Below are positions 24,040-35,300 of a stretch of 64,000 bases of DNA, piece after piece. The notes beneath the pieces are model-generated. The model did no database searches, was not told where the DNA came from, and saw only the letters and a list, made by a program, of their open reading frames with translations. The stretch comes from Mugil cephalus (lineage: Eukaryota; Chordata; Actinopteri; Mugiliformes; Mugilidae). A program made the translations under genes and the position numbers. How positions within the stretch are numbered: position 1 is the stretch's first letter; each line of letters begins with the position of its first letter. The DNA is taken from contig NC_061775.1 of assembly GCF_022458985.1 (NCBI RefSeq), forward strand, positions 25,564,319 to 25,628,318, given 5' to 3'.

Positions 24040-25720
24040 TCAGACCACCTTTGTGCTATGAAATGAGCTTTTATTTTCCCTCATTGAGGTTGTAATGAGT
24101 GGCAGAAGAAACTGCATAGTGAAAGCAAAGCTTACATGAATCCAATACAAACACAGAGTTAATCTGATCTGTTACATGATGGAATCAACATGGACTAAAT
24201 AATTATGTGTTTAAGCCAAAAAAAAAAAAAATAAGTAAAAAGCTAAAACTTTGGAATGAGACGTAACGTTGTAATGCACGACCAAAGACACTGACCCTGG
24301 ACAGCTGCTATTAATTCATCCAAAACTGTCTGTTTGTTTGGGTGATGCATGTTCTCTCCTGTGCATTGTCTTTAATTGCAAAAGTGCATGAAGTTATAAT
24401 CTCAGAGGGAATTTAAACTTTAAACGTGGCTGTTTATTGCACAAACAAAAGCACGTTTGTGGGGTAATTTTGTGGAATACACAGGCACAGTGAAAATGTT
24501 AAGAAGGTATAGGAATAAAGACGAGGTATCTAAAGCACATTAAATATTATTGTTGTTGTTATTATTATTATTATTTAGCAGAGGTGGAAGAAAACACTGA
24601 ATAATGACACATCAATAGTGACGCATTTTAAAACATTACCAGTAATTAAAGTTACTTGTGTATTTGTTTTTCTTTTGTTTCTTTTTCAATTTGATGCATT
24701 TCTTTTCTTTTGAATGTTTGAAATAAATAAAACTAAAATATTTCAGACCATTAGAACATAAGTGCTGATTCAGACACTATTTCAACATTATCACATTCGA
24801 CAACATCAGGTCACGTCTTCTTCACGGTACCAAATAAAAGAGTTAATACTCAGCGTTGATACAGAGTTGAGACCACGTTTTAACTGAGAATGTTTCTTTA
24901 ATCATTGCTGATTGGTTGATTGATTCTAAACCTCACACAAACCCCACACATGGACACAATTTAAAGCATGTGTGGAAGTTACCAAATATGGGTCCTTGCC
25001 CCATAAAGGTTTAAAGAGTCTGTGACTGCGGAAAAAAATCATGGGAATAGGGATCTCCTGAAAGTTTGAAGCCTTATATCTGGGGTTAAGACCTGACACG
25101 GTGGAAGGGTTTGAGAAAGAACATGTGTACAGTAAGAAAGTATCACTACGAAGTGTTTTTTTATTGTTTTTGTCTTTCAGTGTGCAGCTTTAGGGATTTA
25201 ACCAGTTGTACAATCGTGCACAAGGTGTTCTTCATTTCTTTCTTCATTTCTTGCCAATTTTGGTTTTACTTGGTCTTGATTGTCATTTGGGGGTGGCAAC
25301 ATGTATATTCTGTTTTTCTGAATGAAGAAAAGTTTATTAATAATTAAATGTACCCAGTTGTCAGGAGTTTGACTTAACTAGAGCTTTACTGCTCCGCTGT
25401 GATACAATCCTGAAGACCCTCGAGTGATCAGCACATTTAAATGGACTTTTGTCAGATCGCTGTCTAATCTTCAGATTGTGACCACTGTGTTACTGCATCT
25501 TGTGAATGCAGAGAGATTTAGCCGCATTGTCCTGAACTGCTGCCCGTCCTCATTGATTCCAAAGAGGGGACCACAGGGCTGATTATCTCCCAACTGATAA
25601 AGCTTCATTGTGCAAGTCTGTACAGTAGCTGATTGGCTGGAGAGCAGATTACATGCATGATTCCTTGGTAGAAAGAGCGGGAGAGGGGGCAATGGTTATA
25701 TTTACCTGAGATGACAGGGT
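24040..25720. other. 5' flank of the fetuin-B-like gene, no gene seen
   Basis: AT-rich, with an A run at 24219-24231 and an (ATT)n tract at 24550-24576. No splice-supported exon. Liver-type regulatory sites may lie in the last 300 bp but none is clear enough to call. Confidence 0.4.
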
Positions 25721-25725
25721 GATGC

Positions 25726-25785
25726 CGGGTGGGGGTGGGGTGGGGTGGGGTGAGGGGGGGGGGCAAACAGCAGCAGGATATAAAA
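25726..25785 (+). promoter_or_regulatory. fetub-like promoter: G-rich tract plus TATA box
   Basis: TATAAAA at 25779-25785 lies 75 bp upstream of the start codon, giving a predicted transcription start near 25810 and a 5' UTR of about 50 nt. Immediately upstream (25726-25763) is a run of GGGG blocks separated by single T/TGA, with many overlapping G-quadruplex registers. TATA placement is a strong positional match; the role of the G tract is inferred. Confidence 0.65.
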
Positions 25786-25859
25786 GGTCATCCCATCGTC
25801 CTCTGGGCATCTCTCCGACCGACCTGTGTGTTTGAGAGAGTCATCCCGGGCCTCTAACC

Positions 25860-28800
25860 ATGAAGACCTACGTGCTGTTAGGATCACTGCTGCTGGTGTT
25901 GGGGAGCGCGCACGTCCTCGGTGCGCCGGTGGCCGAGGCCGGCGTGGAGCCGGGCTCGTGTGAGGACGCGTCGGCCAAGGCCGCCGCAGAACTGGCCCTC
26001 GACAAGATCAACCACGACCGGGCGGAGGGCTACGTCTTCGGCCTGCACCGCCTCTCCAACGTCCACATGAAGCAACATGTAAGTGACGGGGAGACGGTGT
26101 CGTCTCCTTTAAGGCTGATTCATTAAATTAAGACCAGTTAACTTGGATTTTCAGTTCAGGGTACGATCCAGAAATTTAAGGTTTTAAATCCATAAACTAA
26201 TAAAAAATGGGTTTTAGTTTTTCATGGAAGAAGAAAATTATTTAGTTTTTGATATACACTCATTAGGTAAAACTATTGAACTGAGTTGTGTTGCACTGAC
26301 ACACGTTTCTATTATTCTGACCACCTTTCTTGATGTTGTTTCAACACAAACTGGACATTACATCATTACATTACATCATAGAGATAAGATTTAGTGCAGC
26401 GCTGTAACATCAGAATGCATTCGTTCCCAACAGTGGCTCTAATCATTTGTCCAGTGAGTGTGTTAGTCGATTAAATACATAAAGAGCATGACGTGCGTTA
26501 GGAGATGCAGGTCTGATCTTCCTTGTTTGATGATTGCAGGCGGAGCTAATCAGAGCCCCCCCCCACCCCACCCCCCCACTCGAAGGCTCATCTGAGCCAC
26601 GATTAAGCAACCTGAATAGCACCATGGATGTCCCTTCTTTATCTGGTGAACAACAACAAATTCCATTAAATTCCAGTAACGCAAGTGTTTGAGGAAAGAG
26701 AATCAACCTTGATTCCACCAACAAACAGAACAGAGCACTGAGGGTCAAAATATGGATACGATTCGCTTGAGAAATAAAATAATATCCAGACGAAATCCTA
26801 GCGGCACGCTGCCATGTTAGCAGAAGAGAAGCTAACAGCAGCTGTGTAAAGGTTGTTCATGTTTATGTCAGTTGAGCCCTACTGTTGCACACATTTGAGA
26901 CAAAAAAAAACATTTAATATTATTTGAATAACTTAATATTGAATGCAAAATGATAATAATGTTTATTTATAAGCATTAGGAGTTATTTAATATAGTAGGT
27001 AGGGGGTCTCTGATGGATCACAACCGTGCTTCATGCATTTCAGTTACATCAGTATTTTTACGAGGCGGGTTGGTGTCCCTCTTGGCAGCTTATAGGAACC
27101 TCCTAACTCTTCCATGCATGTGATTACCTCTGGTCTGCAATAAAAGGCTAGAATGTTAGAACTATGGAAGTTTCTAATGAGGTGTCAGCGGAAGATGGAT
27201 CTGTTTTAATTGTGTGAGAGTTTTCGGAGATAACAAGGACAATTACAAAGGCGACGTGTTAATATCCGAGGACTTTTTTGGTGCCTTAATTATCATCGCT
27301 CGCATCAATTCTTTGCACCCGTTTACCTCAACTCTGGAAGATATATTTTCTTCAACCTGCTGTAAATTAATATGTGTAGCTGTATAATGTGTGTGATAAT
27401 GTGTGTGTGTGTGTCGCAGGGAGAGATCGGCACGGTTTTCTACCTGACCCTGGACGTTGTCGAGACAAACTGCAGCGTCCTCAGCAGGAAGGTGTGGAAG
27501 GACTGTGAGATCCGCAGCGAAGCTGAAACACCGGTTAGAACGTGCACACTCTATTACTGTATCACACTTTTACAGTTCTCTGACTTCTTTTTCATCCCTA
27601 AACTGTCTTAAATTCTCGTTTGCACGCGTGTCACGTCGTCGTCGTAGTGCGTGTGCACCACACTAAAACACTGTTTGAACTTGCTGTTGTGTTTGCGTTT
27701 GCAGGTTTACGGACAATGCAAAGCCGCCATCTACATCAGCAAGCCGCACAGAGTTGTGCGCCTCTACAAATACAGCTGCACCGTCAGACCAGGTATAGAA
27801 GATAAAAACCAATAGATTTTTAAGGTGAAGTTGTTGCACGTTGCTTCAGCTCAGGACAGTTGGAAAAATCACTAAAATACACAGATCGGCCACAACATTA
27901 TGACCACTGACAGGAGAAGTAAATAACATTTAAATCATCGTGACAAAACCTTTGGACCTGGCCCCCTCAGTAGCCCAATGTCCATTCTCTGATGAGTCCC
28001 AACTGCTCTGGAGGCACAAAGGAGACAATATACACGATATTAGGAGGGTGGTCATAATGTTAAGGCTGAATTTGATGATTTTTGTCGAATAAACTTGAGA
28101 CGCGGCCACATTCAAAGCTTCTCCGTCTTCCTTCCTTCTGCTCAAGTGCCTGGAGCCAGAGTGGGAGCAATGTGTCCCGACTGTCCCACTCACCTTGACA
28201 AGGACAGCGCTAATGTCCAGAGGGCCCTGACTCTGTCCATGGAGAAGTTCAACAAAGAGAGCGGGCTGGCCAATCGCTTCGCCGTGCTCAACGTCACCCG
28301 TGCAACTGCCGGAGTGCGTTTTCCACACGTCAAAATATTATGGATCGTGTAGATCTCGAAATTCTACATAATGTAAGAGTTAACGCCATGTGTGTGTGTG
28401 TGTGTGTGTCTCCAGATGGCCATGGGTATGTATTACAACGTGGAGTACACCATCCAGGAGACGACCTGCCGCCGTGACGCGGCAGGAGCGGCTGCCGATA
28501 AGTGTCCCTTCATGGAATGCGAGTTCGCTGTGAGTCACGACAAACTGTTTATTCCCACTATGAGTCCACTGTGTCTCAGAGCAGTCGACAGTTCAGTTTA
28601 AGTTTCCACGATGAACTGGGGGGGATTGTTAGAATTTGGAATTATCTCAGTGTTTGTCATTTAAACTAAAACCACAGGTGTAGCCATTCCTCCTCCTCAC
28701 TCTCTTTTCCCTTATTTATTTATTTGTTTATTTTTGTTCATTCCTCAGCACAAGGGCTTCTGTAAGGGATCCCTCTTCAATACTCCCAGCGGGGAAGAGA

Positions 28801-30076
28801 CCAGTGTAGAGTGTGAGATCTACGAGCCTGAGGTAAGATTCGCATGAGAATAAAATTATAGCAGTTAAATTCTACATTTAGAAAAAAACAACTCGTTGAT
28901 GTGGGATAGTGTCAACTGAGTTCATCTACCGGTGGAATGAGAGTAACACATCTCTAAACTAACACCTCCAGCCAATCAGAGGTCGGGTGGGTCTTGAGAA
29001 ACTTGGCTGAGAACATTGACTGTTTATACTATGGACAAACCCATCGTGACATCACTCAAAGTGGGCGGAGCCCGCGGCAGCCATGTTGGATGAGCTTTAC
29101 TCCGCCTCCACATGCGGGTATTCCAAATATGGACGTCGGGCGCCGCGTCGGATGTCGAGACCCCGCCCACCCAACAACTCTCTGTTGTTAGTTCAGGCTA
29201 ACACCTGTGACTCAATTATGCAGAATTATAAGAATTATAGTTGTCATGAATGGTGAAATAAACTATTGAGACCAAAACCATTTTTTGAACGTGTCCTAAC
29301 TACAAACAAAGGACTTAAAAATAATTTAAAAAAATAAAATAATGACTAATATTAAATGTTTGAGCTTATGCAATTTGAGTTTATGATATGATCTACAGTT
29401 GTTTTTGCTTTTCTTAGATACAAGTAGGGGGGGGCTCCAAGGAAAAATAGTTGGGAACCACTGGTCTAAATAATATAATACCCATGTATCTTAATCATTC
29501 ATCTCTTAAATTCTATATAATCTTTTTTAGTTTAGTTTAATCTATTTATTGACCATTGATTCCACTGTAAAGTTGTCTGAATCTGAATCTTTAACACTCC
29601 AGGCCGCTGAGAGAGAGAAGAAGCTCCACCTGCTGGGCGGCGAGACCGACCACAGCCACAGCGACCACCACCACCACACGCACGACCACGGCCCCGGCCC
29701 AGGCAGCGCCCACGACCACGGGCACGAGCTCGCCCTGGACCACGAGCACCACCACGGCCACCTGCACGACCACGAGCACCACCATCACCACGGCCACACC
29801 CACAAGGGCGCGGTCCACAACCACCCCGTGGGGAAGGTGATCGTCCTGCCCCCCGTCGGCCAGCCCATGATCCTGCCTTCCTTCCCCGACGAGCCCGTCG
29901 GCCCCGTCGGAGTCACCCTGCCCCTCAAACCCGACCCCCAGATCCCCGGAGAGACGGAACCAGTAATCGAGTCCTTCCCCACCGGCCTCTCAGCCCAGTG
30001 CCCCCCTGTGTTACCGGGACCACGATTGGTGGAGCAGATGTTTCACGAGGACCCCGAGTTCAAGCCAGCTGCATGA
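25860..30076 (+). CDS. fetub: Fetuin-B-like secreted cystatin-domain protein with His-rich tail
   Basis: Seven coding exons: 25860-26078, 27420-27533, 27705-27792, 28147-28313, 28416-28529, 28749-28832, 29603-30076. All are GT-AG and in phase, giving 419 residues. Residues 1-21 form a signal peptide (cleavage near HVLG/APVA). Two fetuin cystatin domains follow. Cystatin 1 (about 34-138) has FYLTLDVVETNC and VYGQCKA with Y.C.VRP spacing, as in mammalian fetuin-B. The linker carries CPDCP at 150-154, the motif by which fetuin-B blocks astacin proteases. Cystatin 2 covers about 160-260. The last exon encodes a strongly His-rich block (about 275-325), then a Pro-rich end with a late Cys. The QWVVGP loop of fetuin-B cystatin 2 is replaced here by MAMG. 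Expected to be a liver-made plasma glycoprotein. Its neighbour at 32378 is a tandem paralogue. The fetuin family is certain; the B-type assignment is likely. Confidence 0.9.
26079..27419 (+). other. Intron 1 of the fetub-like gene
   Basis: GT at 26079 and AG at 27419. Contains a C-rich tract (26560-26579) that could form a G-quadruplex on the other strand, an AT-rich repeat-like stretch at 26900-27015 resembling part of 31583-31700, and a GT-rich run just before the acceptor. Confidence 0.7.
27880..28075 (-). mobile_element. Short Tc1-type MITE inside intron 3 of the fetub-like gene
   Basis: Terminal inverted repeats ggccacaacattatgaccac (27889-27908) and gtggtcataatgttaaggct (28048-28067), with a TA dinucleotide just outside the left end. 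The interior has ggacctggccccctcag and atgtccattctctgatgagt, the latter also in the 56165 copy. About 196 bp, non-coding, inserted in reverse relative to the 23607 copy. It ends about 70 bp before the exon 4 acceptor. Confidence 0.75.
29010..29300 (+). repeat. Dispersed teleost repeat, copy 2, in fetub-like intron 6
   Basis: Matches 21525-21800 in order and orientation (ttggatgagctttactccgc, ttcaggctaacacctgt, gttgtcatgaatggtgaaat). It extends further left with catcgtgacatcactcaaag. It is followed at 29440-29470 by gttgggaaccactggtct, the end phrase of another common fish repeat. Confidence 0.55.
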
Positions 30077-30198
30077 GGTGACAACAAAACTGGGAACTGA
30101 TCTAAAAGACTGAAGTGTGGTGACCCTCGTAGTCGATGTAACACAACTCAACCAGGTCACGTATCATTCCTGTGTCTCTGCAACAATCTAATGGCCTG

Positions 30199-30204
30199 AA
30201 TAAA
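30199..30204 (+). terminator. Polyadenylation signal of the fetub-like gene
   Basis: AATAAA lies 123 bp after the stop codon, with a T/G-rich stretch (30226-30248) downstream. This gives a compact 3' UTR of about 145 nt. Confidence 0.7.
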
Positions 30205-31113
30205 AACTTTTATCAACCTCCGCCTTTTTGCCTTTTCTCTGTTTGTGGTAACGCAATAATAAATAATAAAATAAAGTGCTAACTGATCCATTAGCATGGA
30301 CAGACCATATTTAACTAAACAGATATCTGTACGGAGTGACCGTAAAAATTAAAGCCAGTTTTCTATATATAAACAATAAGGCAAATACTGTTAGTTTTCA
30401 GAGGGTTTGTGTGGATCAAGACCAATTAAGTGTCTCCAAACCCAAACTCCCTCTGAGTTTTCTGGCACGACCGTCAAATTATAACTCCATGAAAATCATG
30501 TTTGAAAAGCCTTTGCTTCTACGACAAGCTGTGTACGGAGTTTTATGGACGGAGCATGGATTTTTATTAGTGTATTATTTACCTGGGGGTAAATACATTT
30601 AAAACAATTTATAGTAACATTTTACAACTTGGTTACTTTTAAACAGTCTCAAGCGTCTGGCATTTGAGCATCAAGTAATGTCTGCACGGTTGCATAGATG
30701 AGAAGGGCGATGGAGCTCAAGAACCAAACAAAAAACAAAAAATCCTGCACATTTCAAATCCCCAAGAAAGGTTATTTCTTAATAATCACAGAGAATCAGT
30801 CTGTGTCACAGACAGAGTGGTGACGTTTCACTGGATGTGCATATTTCAGCATATATGTAAAATTAGATGAAGTATGGATTTTGTGTCTTTTTCACACCAG
30901 AACAGCAGCTCTTGAAGAGGATGAACTACATGCGTCGAGCCTGTTGACATTATCTCTGTGGACATTTATTGATGAAGTCTGCTTTGCACAGCAAACAGCT
31001 CTTATCTGTGCACTGTGAGCCGGAGCCTTTGCAAAAAGTAAATGAATAAATAAAAAAATTCCCAGTAATTGCACATTTAGACATTTCCAGTCAAGGGTTC
31101 TATCAAGGCCAGT

Positions 31114-31160
31114 AAAATCAAATCAAATCAAATCAAATCAAATCAAATCAAATAAAATAA
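31114..31160. repeat. (AAATC)n pentanucleotide microsatellite
   Basis: About eight tandem aaatc units grading into aaataaaata. Confidence 0.9.
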
Positions 31161-31384
31161 ATGTTCAGATCATGTATAACCTGTATACTGATATATGTAT
31201 GGTATGATGGCATTTTTTAAATTTTTTTCTTCACGCAGTGTAGAGCACAGGTGTCAACACTTTCATGATGTTCTTCTTTGCACTAGAACATCTGGAGTTG
31301 TCATTGTTTATAGGTTAATACACTATTGTGTTCCTGATCCAGGTAAATGTGGCCCCTGAACCTAAATGAGTTTGACCCACCTGA

Positions 31385-31700
31385 TCTAGAGCATAAGTCT
31401 TCAGCAGGGGGTCCACAGAGGTACTGCACAATCTTTGGTTGATTAAACATATATACACATACATTAACATGAATCCAACATATTTTATAATCAGAGGCAG
31501 AAGACGAATCTTTCACATCACACATTCAACCTGCTCCCATCAGCCAACTACTGCATAAAAAATGAACCTGTGTATTATTTGAATGGCTAAATAGTGAATT
31601 TAAAATTATAATAATAATGTATATTTATGGATAGCACTAGGACTAATTTTATATAGAACATATATAACAGGTAGGAGGTCCTTGGTCTGCAAAAACAAGT
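31385..31700. repeat. Dispersed repeat, related to 33000-33300
   Basis: Shares gtcttcagcagggggtcc, aatctttggttg, acattaacatgaatccaaca and gaggcagaagac with the copy in ahsg-like intron 2 (33003-33160). The right part has ggtaggaggtccttggtctg, as in the 'ggaaccactggtct' class of fish repeats. Confidence 0.5.
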
Positions 31701-32246
31701 GGCCAGGGATTATGGTTGCAACACAGCTGATGGGAAGGCATTTTTATTTATTTATTTTTATTACAAAGAAACCTACCGAAAATGATCATTTAGCTATAAT
31801 CATGGAAAATGCAAGATAATTAAGCTGCAGCCGCTGCAGGAGCCTTTTACAAACTCATCCACATCTTTGTGGTCTTTGTTTTCTCCGCGGCTCATAGTTC
31901 ATTTGTAACTAATATGAGGCCAAGCTGCAACAAATCTCTAGAGGTTTTGTTGCATTAAAGTGAACAGAGCACCAAGAAAATACCTCAAGATATCTCAGAC
32001 CGTGTTTGAGCTTTTCTCTGACTGAGTGAATTTCAAGTCTTCACGGTGCACTATGACCCCCCCCACCACCCCCACCCTCCAAAGTGTGCCTGAGCCAGCC
32101 ATTGGCCTGCAGAGCAGCAGATAGCAGCTGTTTGCTCATCCTTTAGGAAAGAGGGGAAAGTCCAGCATCAGTCGTTCATTATGTGTCGAAACCCTGTCTG
32201 TAAAAACTAGGACTGCAGGTCTCGCAAAGGACGACTTCCAGGCCAG

Positions 32247-32277
<31 letters not shown>

Positions 32278-32377
32278 TATTCTAAATGTTAAATTATCCA
32301 CCAGCATAAGCTTTAGTAATCTGATTGGAAACAATTAAGGCGTTTGCTGGGGCTGTGTGTATGTGTGTTCTTGGAGG

Positions 32378-35300
32378 ATGAGCGTGTACCTGCTGGTCCT
32401 GTGTCTGGCTTTGCTGCAGCAGGAGGGGGGAGCCAGGCCAGATCCACCAGGCTGCAGCGGCCCTGATGCGGTGAGAGTGGCAGAAGAGGCCCTGGAGCAG
32501 ATCAACCAGGACAGGACAAACGGATACATCTTGAGCCTCAACAGACTCTATGATCTCTCTCACACTCCAGACCAGGTAACACACACACACACACACACAC
32601 ACACATGCACAGCAGCATGAACAGGACTGGGACAGTGGAGATACCAGCAGCCTTGTTTGCAGAACCTTGCATGAAAAAAACACAAACGTGCAAACACAAT
32701 TTTATCCAAATGTAAAATCGTGATATTGTGTGTGTGTGTGCGTGCATGTGTTTGTGTATGTGCATGCAGGAGAAAGGTGGGTCACTCTACAAACTGACCA
32801 TTGATGTCATGGAGACCAAATGTCACATCACCAGCGGGAAACCGTGGAAGCAATGCACAGTTAGAGGAATTGGTGAGGTTCCTGTAAGTGTTGAATCTTT
32901 ATTCATGATGACATTTATGCTTTAATATATATATATAGATATATATAAAACGTGGAAAAGGCTCAGTTTTAAAATTACAAAAGGTGGGAATATTCATATT
33001 ATAGTGCATGAGTCTTCAACAAGGGGTCCGTGGAGGAACTGCAGGGAGGGTTGATAAAATCTTTGGTTGTTTAGACATTTTTTTTATATTTTTTTATTCC
33101 TTAACTACACATTAACATGCATCCAACATATTTTAGTAAAAGGAATAAACTGAGGCAGAAGACTGAATGTTTCATTCAGCTATAAAGATGCCGTCTCAAC
33201 AGCAAACCTTTGCGTACAGAGCGCCAAACACTAGACCTGTCAATCTAAGCCTCACTGTACACAGCAGGCCCCGCCCCTATCGCTGCTGAGCCAATCACAA
33301 CGCTGTACATTACATGTTGCCTGTTCAGTCCCCAGGTGAAATCCCAGATGTATGTTAGTGTGTACTTTAAACATGCAAAACAAGCCACCGTGCATACTCT
33401 TAGCAGATTCACTGTTTCTGCCTCTGTCCCCAGACGCCTGTATCTACAGTATTTACAGCCAGTGTGTTTGTGTCCCTCAGGTGTATGGAGAGTGTGAGGT
33501 CTCTGCCTCCGTTGACACTCAGGTCAAACTCCAGAAGTATTCCTGTGCTCTTCGTGAAGGTAGATTTATTTTTTTTTGTCCCACGAAACGCCTCCTCATC
33601 TCGCGTTGGAAGACATGGACGCTGCACTCTCCTTTGACCTTTGACCTCCCTCCTCCCTGTTTGTAGTTCCTGCTACCGCGGTGGTGGACGTGTGCCCAGA
33701 CTGCCCCACCGCCGACAACCTGAACGAGCCCGTCGTCAAGGAGACAGCCAACCTGTCCCTGCAGAGGTTTAACGAAGAGAGCGGCCTGGCCAACTACTTC
33801 ACCCTGGAGAACATCACAAAGGCCAGCTCACAGGTGGAGAGACACTTAGAGACATGAAGATTAACAAACAGCAGTTTAGTGTTTAGATCTTAAAGGAAAA
33901 GATTCAAACTATGGACAAATATGTGTCTTGTTGAAAAGACTTGTCCTCTTTAGGTTAAACCTGCATTTTTTCTGTTTCCTTCAAAAAACCTAGATTTAAA
34001 TGTGGCATTGCTTACACAGTTTTTTTATTTTAAAAGCACGAGAGATGTATTCTGATGCTAAATTCAGTTCAATACAACTTTATTTGTCCTGAAGGCAATT
34101 CAGTTTGACAGCAATAAGCAGTGCCTGTACCTAGACAGAGTCTGCCAACACATTCAGCAGTAACAACACTAACACTGTCAGAGATGGTTTTGGTTTTTGG
34201 ATTTTCCGTTCAGTACAGATATTAAAAACAAAAAAAGAGCGGTTATTTGATTTTATTTTAATATTCAAGGCATTTTTTATCAGTGTCAAAAAGGGACAAA
34301 CAAAACTTTGTAAAGTCTTTTCTGAATTCGTCCCCAAATTTTCTTAACGTGTGTAATGTTGAGTCTTTGTGTGCTTTGTCAGTGGGTTGTCGGTCCGTCC
34401 TACTTTGTGGAGTTCACCATTGTGGAGACGGTGTGTTCAAGGGAAACGGACGCCAGTGAGCTGAGCAGCTGTCCACCCATGGACTGTCAGTTTGCTGTGA
34501 GTAGCTGATTTATGCTTTGTTTACTCTTTACACTGAGATTTTTATGGCCTTTAACTAAACAAGACACCTCTTAACGATTGAATATTGAACTTAAAAGTAC
34601 CTCGAACATCTAAGAATTACCCAGAAATTCAACAAATACATTCATATTCAGTGGTTTTAGATGAATTCAAGAGCTAATTAATCCCGTCAGACCTGTTTTT
34701 ATGTGCTTTATCTTCAGCCGTTGCTAAATCTCTTCTTTGGGCTCAACGAGTCTTGATCTCCTTTCTCTCAGCACAGAGGCTTCTGTCTGGGCTCCCACAT
34801 GGCCAACGACGACATCTTTGAAATCGGGAACCCTGTCGGGAAAAGGGGCAGTTTGCTTCAGACTCAGAAACCCGTGGAGGTGAAGTGTGAGATCTATGAG
34901 CCTCAGGTGTGTACACGAAAAAGAGATTAGATTAGATAGATTCTCTCATGTTAGCATTCGTCTGCTACCATTCGTTAGCTCACTAATTCCGACTATTGTC
35001 TATTGGTATATGGTAAATAATCTTGTTTTTATACAGATCTACCCATTCTCTCACACTAGCACACATACATTCACACACCAGGGCTACACAATAGGAGCAA
35101 CTGGAGGCTCAGTGTTTTGCTCAAGGACACTTCAGAACGTGGCACATTCCCATTGAACCACCTCTCTACCTACTGAGCCGCAGTCACCACTATTGTCTAT
35201 TATAAATCACCTCTATTAGCTGCATTTAATGCAAAACACCAACCAATATTACATGTACATCCATAATTGTTACAATGGTTAATTAAAGAATACTTATTTT

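Larger units (their letters stand above)
30210..32377. other. Intergenic spacer between the two fetuin genes
   Basis: About 2.2 kb. Contains an AAATC pentamer array, a repeat at 31385-31700 and a C-rich tract at 32056-32081. No clear TATA box was found upstream of the second fetuin. gttaaattatcca at 32288-32300 is a weak HNF1-like match only. Confidence 0.45.

Noticed and set aside
29591-29982. Antisense ORFs over the His-rich exon
   Set aside because: Shadows of the GC-rich, His-coding strand; Val-rich translation without start or splice support.
31114-31160. Possible CRISPR-like or telomere-like repeat
   Set aside because: A simple AAATC pentamer array with no spacers, in a vertebrate genome.
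32357-32377. Upstream in-frame ATG of the ahsg-like gene as the start
   Set aside because: It would add MYVCSWR ahead of a good signal peptide; the ATG at 32378 gives a normal signal sequence, although the upstream one cannot be excluded without RNA data.
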